Source of the DNA: Anaspis maculata
Lineage: Eukaryota > Arthropoda > Insecta > Coleoptera > Scraptiidae
Direction: 5' to 3'
DNA length: 64,000 bases
Assembly (NCBI GenBank): GCA_949128115.1
Contig: OX421963.1
Coordinates: forward strand, 2,418,001-2,482,000
The translations under genes were made by a program, and so were the position numbers. Under the pieces are notes generated by a model. It saw nothing but the letters and a program-made list of their open reading frames with translations, was not told where the DNA came from and searched no databases. This document shows positions 21,201 through 33,200 of this stretch, one piece after another (position 1 is the stretch's first letter; every line of letters begins with the position of its first letter).

Positions 21201-24200
21201 AGAAAACTGACATTGTTCGGGAATCCATCATCAAGGAACCACAAATTCATTGAAAAATGAAAACAAAATTGAAATTTAGAACAAACAAACTGACTTTCGA
21301 CAGCATTTGGTGGTAATTGATTGATTGAATTCATCAACTTCCAGACGGAAAATATTTGATTTCACTAGAACTATCACATTAGAAAAATTGAAAATCACTT
21401 TAGTTTTAGAATTCAGTGAGAGCTGAAAATAAGAGCTTCGATACAATTTTGAAAATTAATTTTCTGAATTCATCAACTTTATAATGAAAAACAGCTGAAT
21501 TTTCATAACTAGGTAGTGCTATCAAATGGCTTCAACAATTACTTGACAACTACTGAAATTCATTGAAAGATGGAAACCGTTAAATTTCGACACAATTTTT
21601 AAAAAAATTGACTGAATTCATTATTTTCCATGTGAAAAAAGGCTGAATTCATTAAACTAGGCAAAACTATTAGCAAAAAGTGACTGAAAATCATTTAAGG
21701 AATTTTAAAATCCATTCAAACAAAAATTTGTTCATTGATTGAATTTATGATTTTTTTTTGGGAAAAACAGCTGAATTCATCAAACTACACAGCTATTGAC
21801 AAAAAACTCACATTGTCTAGAAATCACTTGATGTTCCAAAAGTTCATTGAAAGATGAAAAGTTCATTGAAGAATTTATCAACTTTGTCAAAATCAAAAAT
21901 GCTCAATTCATTCAACTACACAATTAAATAAAAAATCACTGAATTCACTTTTGAGGTGATATAATTCATTGAAAAATGCAAATACGAGTTTCAACACAAT
22001 TTTAAAAGAAAAATGACTGAATTCATCAGCTTTCAAAATTGAAACAAAATGATGGAAGATGTTGAAAGATGATTTTCACAAAATTGTATCGAAAGTCGAA
22101 TGTTTTCATCTTTCGGTGAAGTTTAGGAACTTTCAAGTGATTTTTAGCGCACTTTCCCAGAAAATAGGAAAAAAGCGCTTTTAGCTTCACTTTGTCCGTC
22201 CGTCCGTCCGTCCGTACCCGGGATAACTCCTCAGGGAAGAAAGATATCGATGTGGTGTAAACGCCGATCGATAGTACATATATCCAGGATGTCAAGTTGA
22301 CTTTTGGTTTTTCATTATTCTGCCGCCATCTTTGATCCGCCATTTTGAATTTCTCTAAAAGTCATCCGATTGAAATGAAATTTGCAGGCAATGTAAACCA
22401 CATCAAGATCTATCCAATTATAGACAACTGATGCCCCGCCGCCATCTTGTATTCTCCACATTGAACATGTTTCGAAGTTATAGAACTGGGAGAATTATGC
22501 CTCAACGAAAAGAGATATCGATGTGGTGGAAATGCCAATGAAATGCGTACGTGTCCACCATTTAAATTTGATCAATGATTTATGTCACTTGGTCGCCATC
22601 TTTGGTCCGCCATTTCGAATTTCTCTGAAAGTGGTCCGATTTGAGTGAAATTCACAGGCTATGTGAACTTCTTCAAAATACATCCGATTTTGGACAAATG
22701 ATGAAGTTTGTGAAGATGAAATTCCTTCAAAATTGTGTCAAAACTCGTATTCACATCTTTCAATGAATTTTATGAACTTCAAAGTGATTTTTCTATTTAA
22801 TAGTTCTCTCTAGTTCAATGAATTCAGCGATTTTGATTATGACCCGAAAAGTTGATGAATTCAGTCGATTTATCACCACAAAAGTGTATCGAATTTGGAA
22901 ACTTTCAATGAATTTGTGGCTCATCAAGTGATTTGTAGACAATTTGAAATTTTTGTCAATGGTTGTGCCTAGTTTAATGAATTCAGCCGTTTTCCCCCAA
23001 AAATTTCATGAATTCAGTCAATGAACCAAAATCTTCTTATTTGGATGAATGAATTTTCAAAATTCTCAGTCACTTTTTGCTGATACTTCTGCCTACTTTA
23101 ATGAATTCAGATATTTCACATCAAGTTGATGAATTCAGCCAATGCAGCGCTACAAAAGTAGTTCGGAACTGAACTGTTTTAATTTTCAATGAATTTTTAG
23201 AATTCCCCAATCAGTTTCGGTCACTTTTTTATAGTTGTGCGATGTTTAATAAATCCAGTTTTCCCTTAAAACTTGATGAATTCGCCACAAAAATGCGTCG
23301 TAACTGCAATGTTTCCCATCTTGCTTAAATTTTTGGAACACTGAAGTGATGTTCAGCCACTTTTCTGCTGACAGTTCTGCCTTGTCTTGATGATCATAAA
23401 TGTCTTGAGAATTTATCTATTTTTACCTAAAAATTGGTCAATTCAGTCAATTCATCTCCAGAAAATTGTGTCGAATCTCGAACATTTTCATCTTTTAATA
23501 AATTTCAGGAGCTTCCAGGTGCTTTTCAGTGATTTTTTTATTTAGTAGATCTGCGTCGTCTATTTCAGTGAATTCGGCTCTTTTCCGCCTGAAAATTGAT
23601 GAATTCCATTAATTTAACTCCACCAAATGTCATCAATTGATGAAGCTTGAACTAAAAAGATCATTTAGAGCCGATTTCCAGTCTATTGGGAATTATTTCC
23701 TTATTGCTTCAATTTTCTGTCTCCTCTGGCCCTTGTACTAAAAGTGTTGTAGAGCAATTTATTTATATTCATAATATTGTAGCTTGAAAAAAAATTGTTT
23801 TTGGCAAGTTTTACTTAATTCAAACCTGATGCCGGTTAAAACCACTGCTCAAACTTATATTAGTTTTTTTTTCGCTTTTTTGCAAGGACTTTGTACAATT
23901 GCGGAAGGGAGTAATTATGTGATGGCGGTGCAGTTTTATGTATTGCTTGATTTAATACTACCTAATTATACAAAAGTAAAGTTATTCTAGGAGACAGGAA
24001 GCAAAATACAGTAAATTGGTTGGAGTTTTAAAACGTATCGCTTTTCTGCAGACATGCCCTGGCGCTGCAAGCTTTGCGACGGAAGTACCAGGAACAGCGC
24101 ATGGCCAAAATCCGGGCGGTCACCATCAGCAAGCTGTCGGAAAAAGTAACAAACAGGGTCCTGGTGCGGACCAACACCGTGAAGACTGAAACCATCACCA

Positions 24201-27200
24201 AGAAAACCAACGTGCTGAACAAAACGAAAGTGGTGGCTACCAAGCACGTCAAGGTCACCAGCACGCAAACGGTCAAGACGCTGAGGCCCCCGAACGTCAA
24301 GCCGAAAATGTGCTTGAGGAGCTTCAGGTAATTCCTTCACTTCACTGCTGCCACTTCAGCTAACATATCACCCACTTGTCCATGTAATTGAAGCCGGATC
24401 AGTTAATTTGATTTCTATTCTCATTCTTAGGGGGCGATTCGTGCAAAGGGAATTGCAATCCAGGAAGAATGCGGTGGCGGCGAAAAAGCTGAAGCCCATC
24501 AAAACTGTCGTCACTGCAGCCGCAAGAAAGGGGCAAGCAAGAGGCGTGAAGAAACAAGCGGTGGTGGCTGCAACAAAATCGGAAGATTCTTCTTCAGAAA
24601 TGGAGGAAGAGGAAGACGAAGAAGAGGAGGAGGAAGAGGAAGAAGACGACGATGACAAGCCACTTTTGAAAACCACGCTGAAGCCCAAAGCCAAGGTCGT
24701 AGCGGCGAAAACCGCGAGGAAAACCGGAGCTGTCGGGCCCAAGAAACCCAGCGAAGTGAAGTATGTTTTTCTGTACTGTTTTGTCGAAGCACATTTAAAT
24801 AAGAGTCAGGTTTTGCGTTGAGGAATAATCAGGTTGCGTAAACGTTATGCTAAATAAAGTTATGGACGTTGGAAAAGCGTCACTACGGGTTGATGGCTTT
24901 TCGCTAATGCTGTTAGGTAGTGGTGGTCACTGTAGAAAATTATGCCCAAGCGCGGCGGTACTGAAGAAAATGGAATTGAAACGCCCAGATGCTTCATCTT
25001 CTGATGCTCATCCTTGAGTAGTGAGTACTACCAACTTTGGCGTATGTTTAAACAGCAAGCAGAAACATTCCTGAAGAATATCACCCACTTACGCATCTTA
25101 CCATTCACTTACTCACTTAGTACTCATTCGCTTACTTACTCATCCATTCCCTCATTTACTGGCTTTCAAAATCATTCTTTTCCCCACTTATTCACTTACC
25201 CTTACTCACTCACTCACTCAAAACTTCACCCAGTCTCACTTCACTCAACTTTCCAAGCCTCTTTTTTTCAATATGGAGAGAAGGATTTCAAAATAACAAA
25301 ATAGCCCACTTGAGAATCAAGGAGTCTCACTAATTAACTCGATCTGTTTCACTCCACTCACTCACTCACTAGCTCACTCACTAACTCACTGACTAACTCG
25401 TTCACTCACCAACTCACTCACTCACTCACACCGTCACTAAGTCACCAACCCACATCCATTCTGATTTTTTCACCGATTTATTATATCACTCCTCAATTCA
25501 CTCTTCTTACTCCATTCAGTTTTACTCTTGCTTGATTCCAACAAACACACTCACTCTCTCACTGACTCACTAACTCACTCACACGATCATAAACTCAGTA
25601 AATCACATCCACTCTGCTGCTCCACTCGACTTTCTCGTTACAATAAGAGAGAACCATTTGTACGTAGTCTTCCACATTCACTCTTCTGCTTCACTCATGT
25701 CTTGCCACTTCACGCTCAGCCTCACTTCACACGATTTTCTTCATCTCCTTTTTTTCGGAATAGAGAATAATTTCTAAAGAACATCCCTCACCACCAACTC
25801 ACTCTTTTACGTGCATTCATTTTATCACATCGCTTACAGCTTCACTTCACTCATAATTTCATCACAGTGTCACTTCACTCTCCGTCTCGTTTCATCCACA
25901 ATTTCGCTTCACTCACTCTCAACCCACAAACTCACTCTTTCTCATTCATTTCATCACAGTGCTGTCGTCACTCCACTCATAATTTCATTTCACTTTTCAC
26001 TCACTCCATTCTCATTTTCACTTCACCTACACTTGCACTTTGCGTTCAGTCCTACATCAGTGTTATTCTCGCTCCCACTTAACTAAGCTCTCTCTCTCTC
26101 TCTCCCCCTCTCTCCAAGTCTCCTTTTTTGAGCTGCAGAGAACAGAACTCTAAAATTCACTAAGATCTTTTTCTTGCACATTCACTACCTCACTTCACTA
26201 AATCTCATTTTTTCATCACTAAATTTTTTACAAATATGTTTTTTCGAAATAGAATTGAAACGCAGATTCGACAGACGAACACCCACTGACTCACTAACTC
26301 ACTCTTTATCATTCACGATCACACTTCACTCGGTCTCACCTCACTCGACTTTTTCAAGTCTCTCTTTTTGGAACAAAGGGAAATGGTCTCACACTCACTT
26401 CATCTCGCTAACACGCCTGATCTCTCATATGCACTCTCCTACATCACTCCAGTCTCACTTCACTGGAATTGGAGTTAACTCAACAAAATAAAAATAAAAA
26501 CTCAACGCACACAATAACTCAGTCACTCACTAACTCACATTCACGCTGTTATTTCACCCAATTATCTCAATAGTCTTTCATGGAATGGAGAAATACTTTT
26601 TCACTCGATCTCAATTGACCTGTTATTATTATCATCTCTCATCACTCACTCACTCACTCACCCACTTACTTACTCCCTTCCTGCCTCCAAAGCTCTTTTT
26701 CTCGAACTAAAACAAGGAAACTTTAAAAGTAGAACCTACTCACTCTACGAATCTCACCAAGTCGCTCACTAAATTCCTTGTTTCTCCCACATTCACACTT
26801 TACGCTGACCGTTTTGACTCGAAGAGGACTCCACTCAGTGTTGAGTTAATGTGATACTCACCCTTCTAGTCAACTCACTCTCACTTCACTCTCTGCCTTA
26901 TTTGAACTCGGTACCACTTCATTCCCGATCTCGTTTCGCATATAGCCTCACTTCACTCACAGTGTCATTTCACGCATACCATCACCTCACCCATAACATT
27001 ACTTCACTCGTAGAATCACTTCACTCAACTTGACTCACGATATCACTGCACTCATGCATTACGTCACTCACGCTCCAACTTGAGCAATAATTGGTTTTCT
27101 CCACCGGTCTTTCTTTTCTGGGATATAATCGATTTTTTATTTTCATCTCAACTCTCGTCCCAAAAACCAACGGATTGGATCACTAATTTTGGTCGTATGG

Positions 27201-30200
27201 TTCCAAGATTCCCTTCGCATGGCCTTGTCGTTGATAAAATCGTCAAGTTGAGGTGTTGCCAGCTTTCCTGAAGTTACTGTATGTTTCAAGTGATTGCTTT
27301 GTGAAATCTGCTCTTGAACAGTCGAAAATTGAACAGCATAGGTCCTGAAACTGCGCTCTGGGTAAGAGCCAAAATTCAAACGGTTGAACATTTTCTTATT
27401 TTTCCCACACCCTGACAATCCGCACGCGTTCAGAAAATATCAAAATGTAATAAATTGTTCGCTGTTTAGTTCTGTTTGCCGACTTTAGCGATATGGTGTG
27501 CTGCGATTAACAGATTCTCCATTCGGAGTTGGTTCTGTGAGCAGAATCTGTATCAATTGAAATGATTGCATATTCTGCTTGAGCACACGTATATCTTGAG
27601 TGATTGCAACGAAATTTGCGTGTTAAAAATCGAAAATTGAACAACATAGGCCCTGAAACCGTGCTCTGGGTGAGTGCCAAAATCCAAACGGTTGGACGTT
27701 TTTTTTTTTATTTTTCTCATCCTGACGATTTTCACGCGTTTGAAGTCTCAAAATCTGATAAATTTTCTAGTATTCAGTTCTGTTTGCCGACTATAGCGGT
27801 GTAGTGTGCCGTGATTAACAGAATCTCCATTCGGAGTTGGTTCTGTAAGCAAACTCTTCACCGTTTGAAACGATTGGATTGTCTGAATGAATACGCGTAT
27901 ATCTAGATGGATTGCTGTGAAATTTGCGCGTTATAAATCAAAAATTTGACAGCAAAGGTCCTGAAGCTGTGCTCTGGGTAAGAGCCAAAATCTAAACCGT
28001 TGGACATTTTTGTAGTTTTTCTTCATCTCGAAGATTTGCACGCGTTCAGGAAGTGTTGAAATATGATAAATTGTCTAGCCTCTAGTTCTGTTCGCCGAGT
28101 TTAGCGATGCATTGTGCTGTGATTAACAGAATCTCCATCGATGTTGGTTCTGTAAGCAAAATCTTAATCAATTGTAACGATCGTATTGTCTGAATGAGTA
28201 CTCGTATATCTAGAGTGATTGCTGTGAGATTTGCGCGGTCATTGAACAACATTGGTCCTGAAACTGCGCTCTGGGTAAGAGGCAAAGTTCAATCGGTTGG
28301 ACATTTTTTGTTTTTTTCTTTTGCACGCGTCCAGAAAGTGTCGAAATTTGTTGAATTGTATAGCATCTAGCTCTGTTTGCCGATTGTAGCGATGTAGTTT
28401 GCTGTGATCAACAGAATCTCCTTTTTGAGTTGGTTCTGTAACCAAAATCTTCATCAATTGAAACGATTGGATTGTCTGAATGAGTACTCGTATTTCTAGA
28501 GTGATTGCTATGAGATTTGCGCCTTTAAAACGCAAAGTGAACAACATAGGTCCTGGAATCGTCCTCTGGGTAAGAGCCAAAATCCAAACGGTTGGACATT
28601 CTTTATTTTTTTCATTTTGACGATTTGCACGCGTTAAGAAAGTGTTAGAATTCAATAAATTGTTTACCATCTAGTTCTTTTTGCCGTTTTTAGCGATGTA
28701 TTGTGCTGTGATCAACAGACTTTCCATTCGGAGTTGGTTCTATAAGCAAAATATTCACCATTTGAAACGAATTGGATTGTCTGAATGAGTACACGTTCAT
28801 CTGGAGTGATTGCTATGAAATTTGCGCGTCGAAACTCGAAAATAAACAACAAAGGTCCCGAAACTGTGCTCTGGATGAAAGCAAAAAACGGACACGTTGG
28901 GATTTTCCGATTTTTTTTCCATCTTGGCAATTGTACGAATCCATAAAGCATCAAAACTGCTGATGGACTACAGATCTTTCAGCTCTTTTAGCTCAAGGAT
29001 CAGCATGTCTGGTTTAAGCTTGACCAAAAGATGAATGGCATAGCAACGATTGTTGGAACAATAACAATCCATGCTATGTAAGCTCAAGTTAACCTTAAGG
29101 TAGTGTTTCATTGTCGGAAAATGTTGGACGCACACAATAACTTAGTCGCTCACTCACTAACACACATTCACGCTGCTACTCCACCCAACTATCTCAATAG
29201 TCTTTCATGGAATGGCGCAGAAATACTTTTTCACTCGATCTCACTTGACCTGTTATTGTTATCATCTCTCATCACTTAGTTCATTCACAGTCCCACTAAA
29301 CTCATGCTTTTACTCTCACTTCACTCGACACGTATCACTTTTTTACTCACTCGCTTTTCCAGTCACTCACTTACTCACTTACTCACTCGCTCACTCACTC
29401 ACTCACTTCCTGCCTCCAAAGTTCTTTCTCTCGAACTAAAACAGAAAAACTTCAAAAGTAGACCCTACTCACTCTACGAATCTCATTAACTCGCTCACTA
29501 AATTTCTTGATTCTCCCACATTCACATTTTCACGCTGACCGTTTTCACTCGAAGAGCACTCCACTCAGTGTTGAGTTAATGCGATACTCACCCCTCTAGT
29601 CAACTCACTCTCACTTCATTCTCTGCCTTATTTGAACTCGGTACCACTTCATTCCCAATCTCGTTTCGCATATAGCCTCACTTCACTCACAGTATCATTT
29701 CACGCATACCATTACTTCACTCATAGAATCACTTCACTCAACTTGACTCACGATATCACTGCACTCATGCATTACGTCACTCACGCTCTAACTTGAGCAA
29801 TAATTGGTTTTTTCACCGGTCTTTCTTTTCTGGGATATAATAGATTTTTTATTTCCATTTCAACTCTCGTCCTGAAAACCAACGGATTGGATTGCTAATT
29901 TTGGTCGTATGGTTCCAAGATTCCCTTCGCATAGCCTTGTTGTTGATAAAATCGTCAAGTGGAGGTGTTGCCAGCTTTCCTGAAGTTACTGTATGTTTCA
30001 AGTGATTGCTTTGTGAAATCTGCTTTTGAACAGTCGAAAATTGTACAACATAGGTCCCGAAACTGCGCTCTGGGTAAGAGCCAAAATCCAAACGGTTGGA
30101 CATTTTCTTATTTTTCCCACACCTTGACAATCCGCACGCGTTCAGAAAGTACCAAAATTTAATAAATTGTTCGCCGTTTAGCTCTGTTTGCCGACTTTAG

Positions 30201-33200
30201 CGATATGGTGTGCTGCGATTAACAGATTCTCCATTCGGAGTTGGTTCTGTGAGCAGAATCTGTATCAATTGAAATGATTGCATATTCTGCATGAGCACAC
30301 GTATATCTTGAGTGATTGCAACGAAATTTGCGTGTTCAAAATCGAAAATTGAACAACATAGGCCCTGAAACCGTGCTCTGGGTGAGTGCCAAAATCCAAA
30401 CGGTTGGACTTTTTTTTTTTTTCTCATCCCGACGATTTTCACGCGTTTGAAGTCTCAAAATCTGATAAATTTTCTAGTATTCAGTTCTGTTTGCCGACTA
30501 TAGCGGTGTAGTGTGCCGTGATCAACAGAATCTCCATTCGGAGTTGGTTCTGTAAGCAAACTCTTCACCGTTTGAAACGATTGGATTGTCTGAATGAGTA
30601 CGCGTATATCTAGATGGATTGCTGTGAAATTTGCGCGTTATAAATCGAAAATTTGACAGCAAAGGTCCTGAAGCTGTGCTCTGGGTAAGAGCCAAAATCT
30701 AAACCGTTGGACATTTTTGTAGTTTTTCTTCATCCCGAAGATTTGCACGCGTTCAGGAAGTGTTGAAATATGATAAATTGTCTAGCCTCTAGTTCTGTTC
30801 GCCGAGTTTAGCGATGCATTGTGCTGTGATTAACAGAATCTCCATCGATGTTGGTTCTGTAAGCAAAATCTTCATCAATTGTAACGATCGTATTGTCTGA
30901 ATGAGTACTCGTATATCTAGAGTGATTGCTGTGAGATTTGCGCGGTCAAAACGCAAAATTGAACAACATTGGTCCTGAAACTGCGTTCTGGGTAAGTGGC
31001 AAAGTTCAATCGGTTGGACATTTTTTGTTTTTTTCTTTCTGGAGATTTGCACGCGTTCAGAAAGTGTCAAAATTTGTTGAATTGTATAGCATCTAGCTCT
31101 GTTTGCCGATTGTAGCGATGTAGTTTGCTGTGATCAACAGAATCTCCTTTTTGAGTTGGTTCTGTAATCAAAATCTTCATCAATTGAAACGATTGGATTG
31201 TCTGAATGAGTACTCGTATTTCTAGAGTGATTGCTATGAGATTTGCGCCTTCAAAAAGCAAAATGAACAACATAGGTTCTGGAATCGTCCTCTGAGTAAG
31301 AGCCAAAATCCAAACGGTTGGACATTGTTTGTTTGTTTGTTTTTTTTTTTTTTTTTTTTTTTTTTTTTCATTTTGACGATTTGCACGCGTTAAGAAAGTG
31401 TTAGAATTCAATAAATTGTTCACCATCTAGTTCTTTTTGCCGTCTTTAGCGATGTATTGTGCTGTGATCAACAGACTTTCCATTCGGACTTGGTTCTATA
31501 GGCAAAATCTTAACCATTTGAAACGATTGGGTTGTCTGAATGAGTACACGTACATTTGGAGTGATTCCTATGAAATTTGCGCGTCAAAACTCGAAAATAA
31601 ACAACATAGGTCCTGAAACTGTGCTCTGAGTAATAGCAAAAAACCGAACAGTTGGGATTTTTCGATTTTTTTTCCATCTTGGCAATTGTACGGATCCAAA
31701 AAGCATCAAAACTTCATGAACTACAAATCTTTTAGTTCTTTTAGCTCAAGGATCAGCATGTCTGGTAAGGTTGACCAAAAGATGAATGGCATAGCAACGA
31801 TTGTTGGAACAATCCATGTTGTGTAAGCTCAAGTTAACCTTAAGGTAGTGTTTAATTGTCGGAAAATATTGGGTCTGATTCAAGGAGGGGTCTGATTATT
31901 ATTGACCTGTTATAAACGGTAACGGGTATCTGACTTGTCAGTGACATTGACGTATTACGTCATGTATACGTGTAAAATTATGTTGAAATCATGTAAATTC
32001 ATGTTGTTATAAGCGTCTCAATTCATTTGAACCAGACATTTCGAAATTTAAGGTGGGCAGAGAGGTCCGCTCTTCATTTTCCAGCCGGATTTAACGAGTC
32101 CTTTCTGCAGTTTCAGAATAACTCGCTCGAACAAGTTCCCACACAACACGAAGATGACATCGAGACGTCAACAAATCAAGCAGCGCATGATCCTGACCGC
32201 TCCCAATACGATCGTCAAGCCGAGAAGAACTCTTCGTTCGCAAACCACCGCCCAAAAACCCGACGGCAAAAGCAAACAGTCGGAAGCGAGGTTCAAAACT
32301 GCCGTCGGCAAAAAAGACCAACGGCATCACCAGCAGCAGCAACAACACCATTCTCAAGATAAAACCAAAAAAGAACCGTTACCGGGAAAAAAACATGTAC
32401 CGCCGAAAAAGGACTTTGTGCCGTTGAAAAAAACCGCGAACAAAGCCACCGGTACCGGTACGACCACTACGAAAAAAGAAACGACCAAAACGACGGAAAT
32501 CATGAAGAAGGTCCTGAACAAGACGATAGAGACGTCGAAGAACATGGTGGCCAAGATGCCCAAGCCGGTGGTCGCTCTGAGGAAGACCACGATCAGCGTG
32601 ATCGAGCATCTGAAAAAGAAGGAGCTGGAACGGATCAAGCTGGACATAAGAAAAGCGCCGCCTTTCGCTTCGAGCTCGAAAGCCGAAGAAGTCAAAATGA
32701 AGAAAGGGAAGCACAAAGAAGCGACGCCCAAAGCGGCTGCTTCCAGATCCAGAGACGCTGCCGTCAAGGTCGGCGTGTCTAGAGAGGCTACACCGAAGCT
32801 CAAAGACGGTACTCCTAAACTCAAAGACAGTACTCTTAAGCCTAAAGACGGCACTTCTCAGGTTAAAGACAGTACTCCGAAGTTGAAAGACGGTACTCCG
32901 AAGTTGAAAGACGGTACTCCCAAGCTTAAAGACGGTACTGCTAAGCTCAAAGACGGTACTCCTAAGCTGAAGGATGGAGTTCTTAAGCCGAAAGATGGCG
33001 GCGCCAAGCTCAAAGACGTCAAGTCGAGAGAGGTTGCGAAGGAGCCTGCGAAAAAGTCCGAAGAAGTCGTTCGAAAAGAAGAAGAACCGAGGACGTCGCG
33101 GCCGAGCCGGAAGACGAAAGAGGCGGCCGCGATTTACATGGAAATTCTGAGCCACAAGTTGGTGAACGAGAGCCGCATCGACGACGACAACGTGTCGATC

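Larger units (their letters stand above)
13760..23640. repeat. ~10-kb array of ~150-bp repeats in both orientations (intron 2)
   Basis: The hallmark GAATTCATCAACTTTC or its complement GAAAGTTGATGAATTC recurs every ~145-165 bases with drift. The orientation flips several times. Sharp palindrome centres, each with CTAGGGAGTTCCATCATAT arms meeting at CTTGAGCTCAAG-like sequence, lie near 14540, 16025 and 20255. There are no genes: short open frames repeat because the monomers repeat. Confidence 0.9.
26503..31868 (+). repeat. Tandem duplication of a ~2.6-kb unit (intron 4)
   Basis: Bases 26503-29128 and 29129-31868 begin alike (ACGCACACAATAACT), share AATAGTCTTTCATGGAATGG, the 305-bp satellite block, and an identical-type end (GACCAAAAGATGAATGGCAT through TTAACCTTAAGGTAGTGTTT). 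Identity is high enough that open frames recur in pairs. The second copy is longer, partly through a poly-T run at about 31331-31369. Confidence 0.9.

Noticed and set aside
25014..26491. His/Ser/Thr-rich short frames
   Set aside because: They are translations of TCAC-rich low-complexity DNA.
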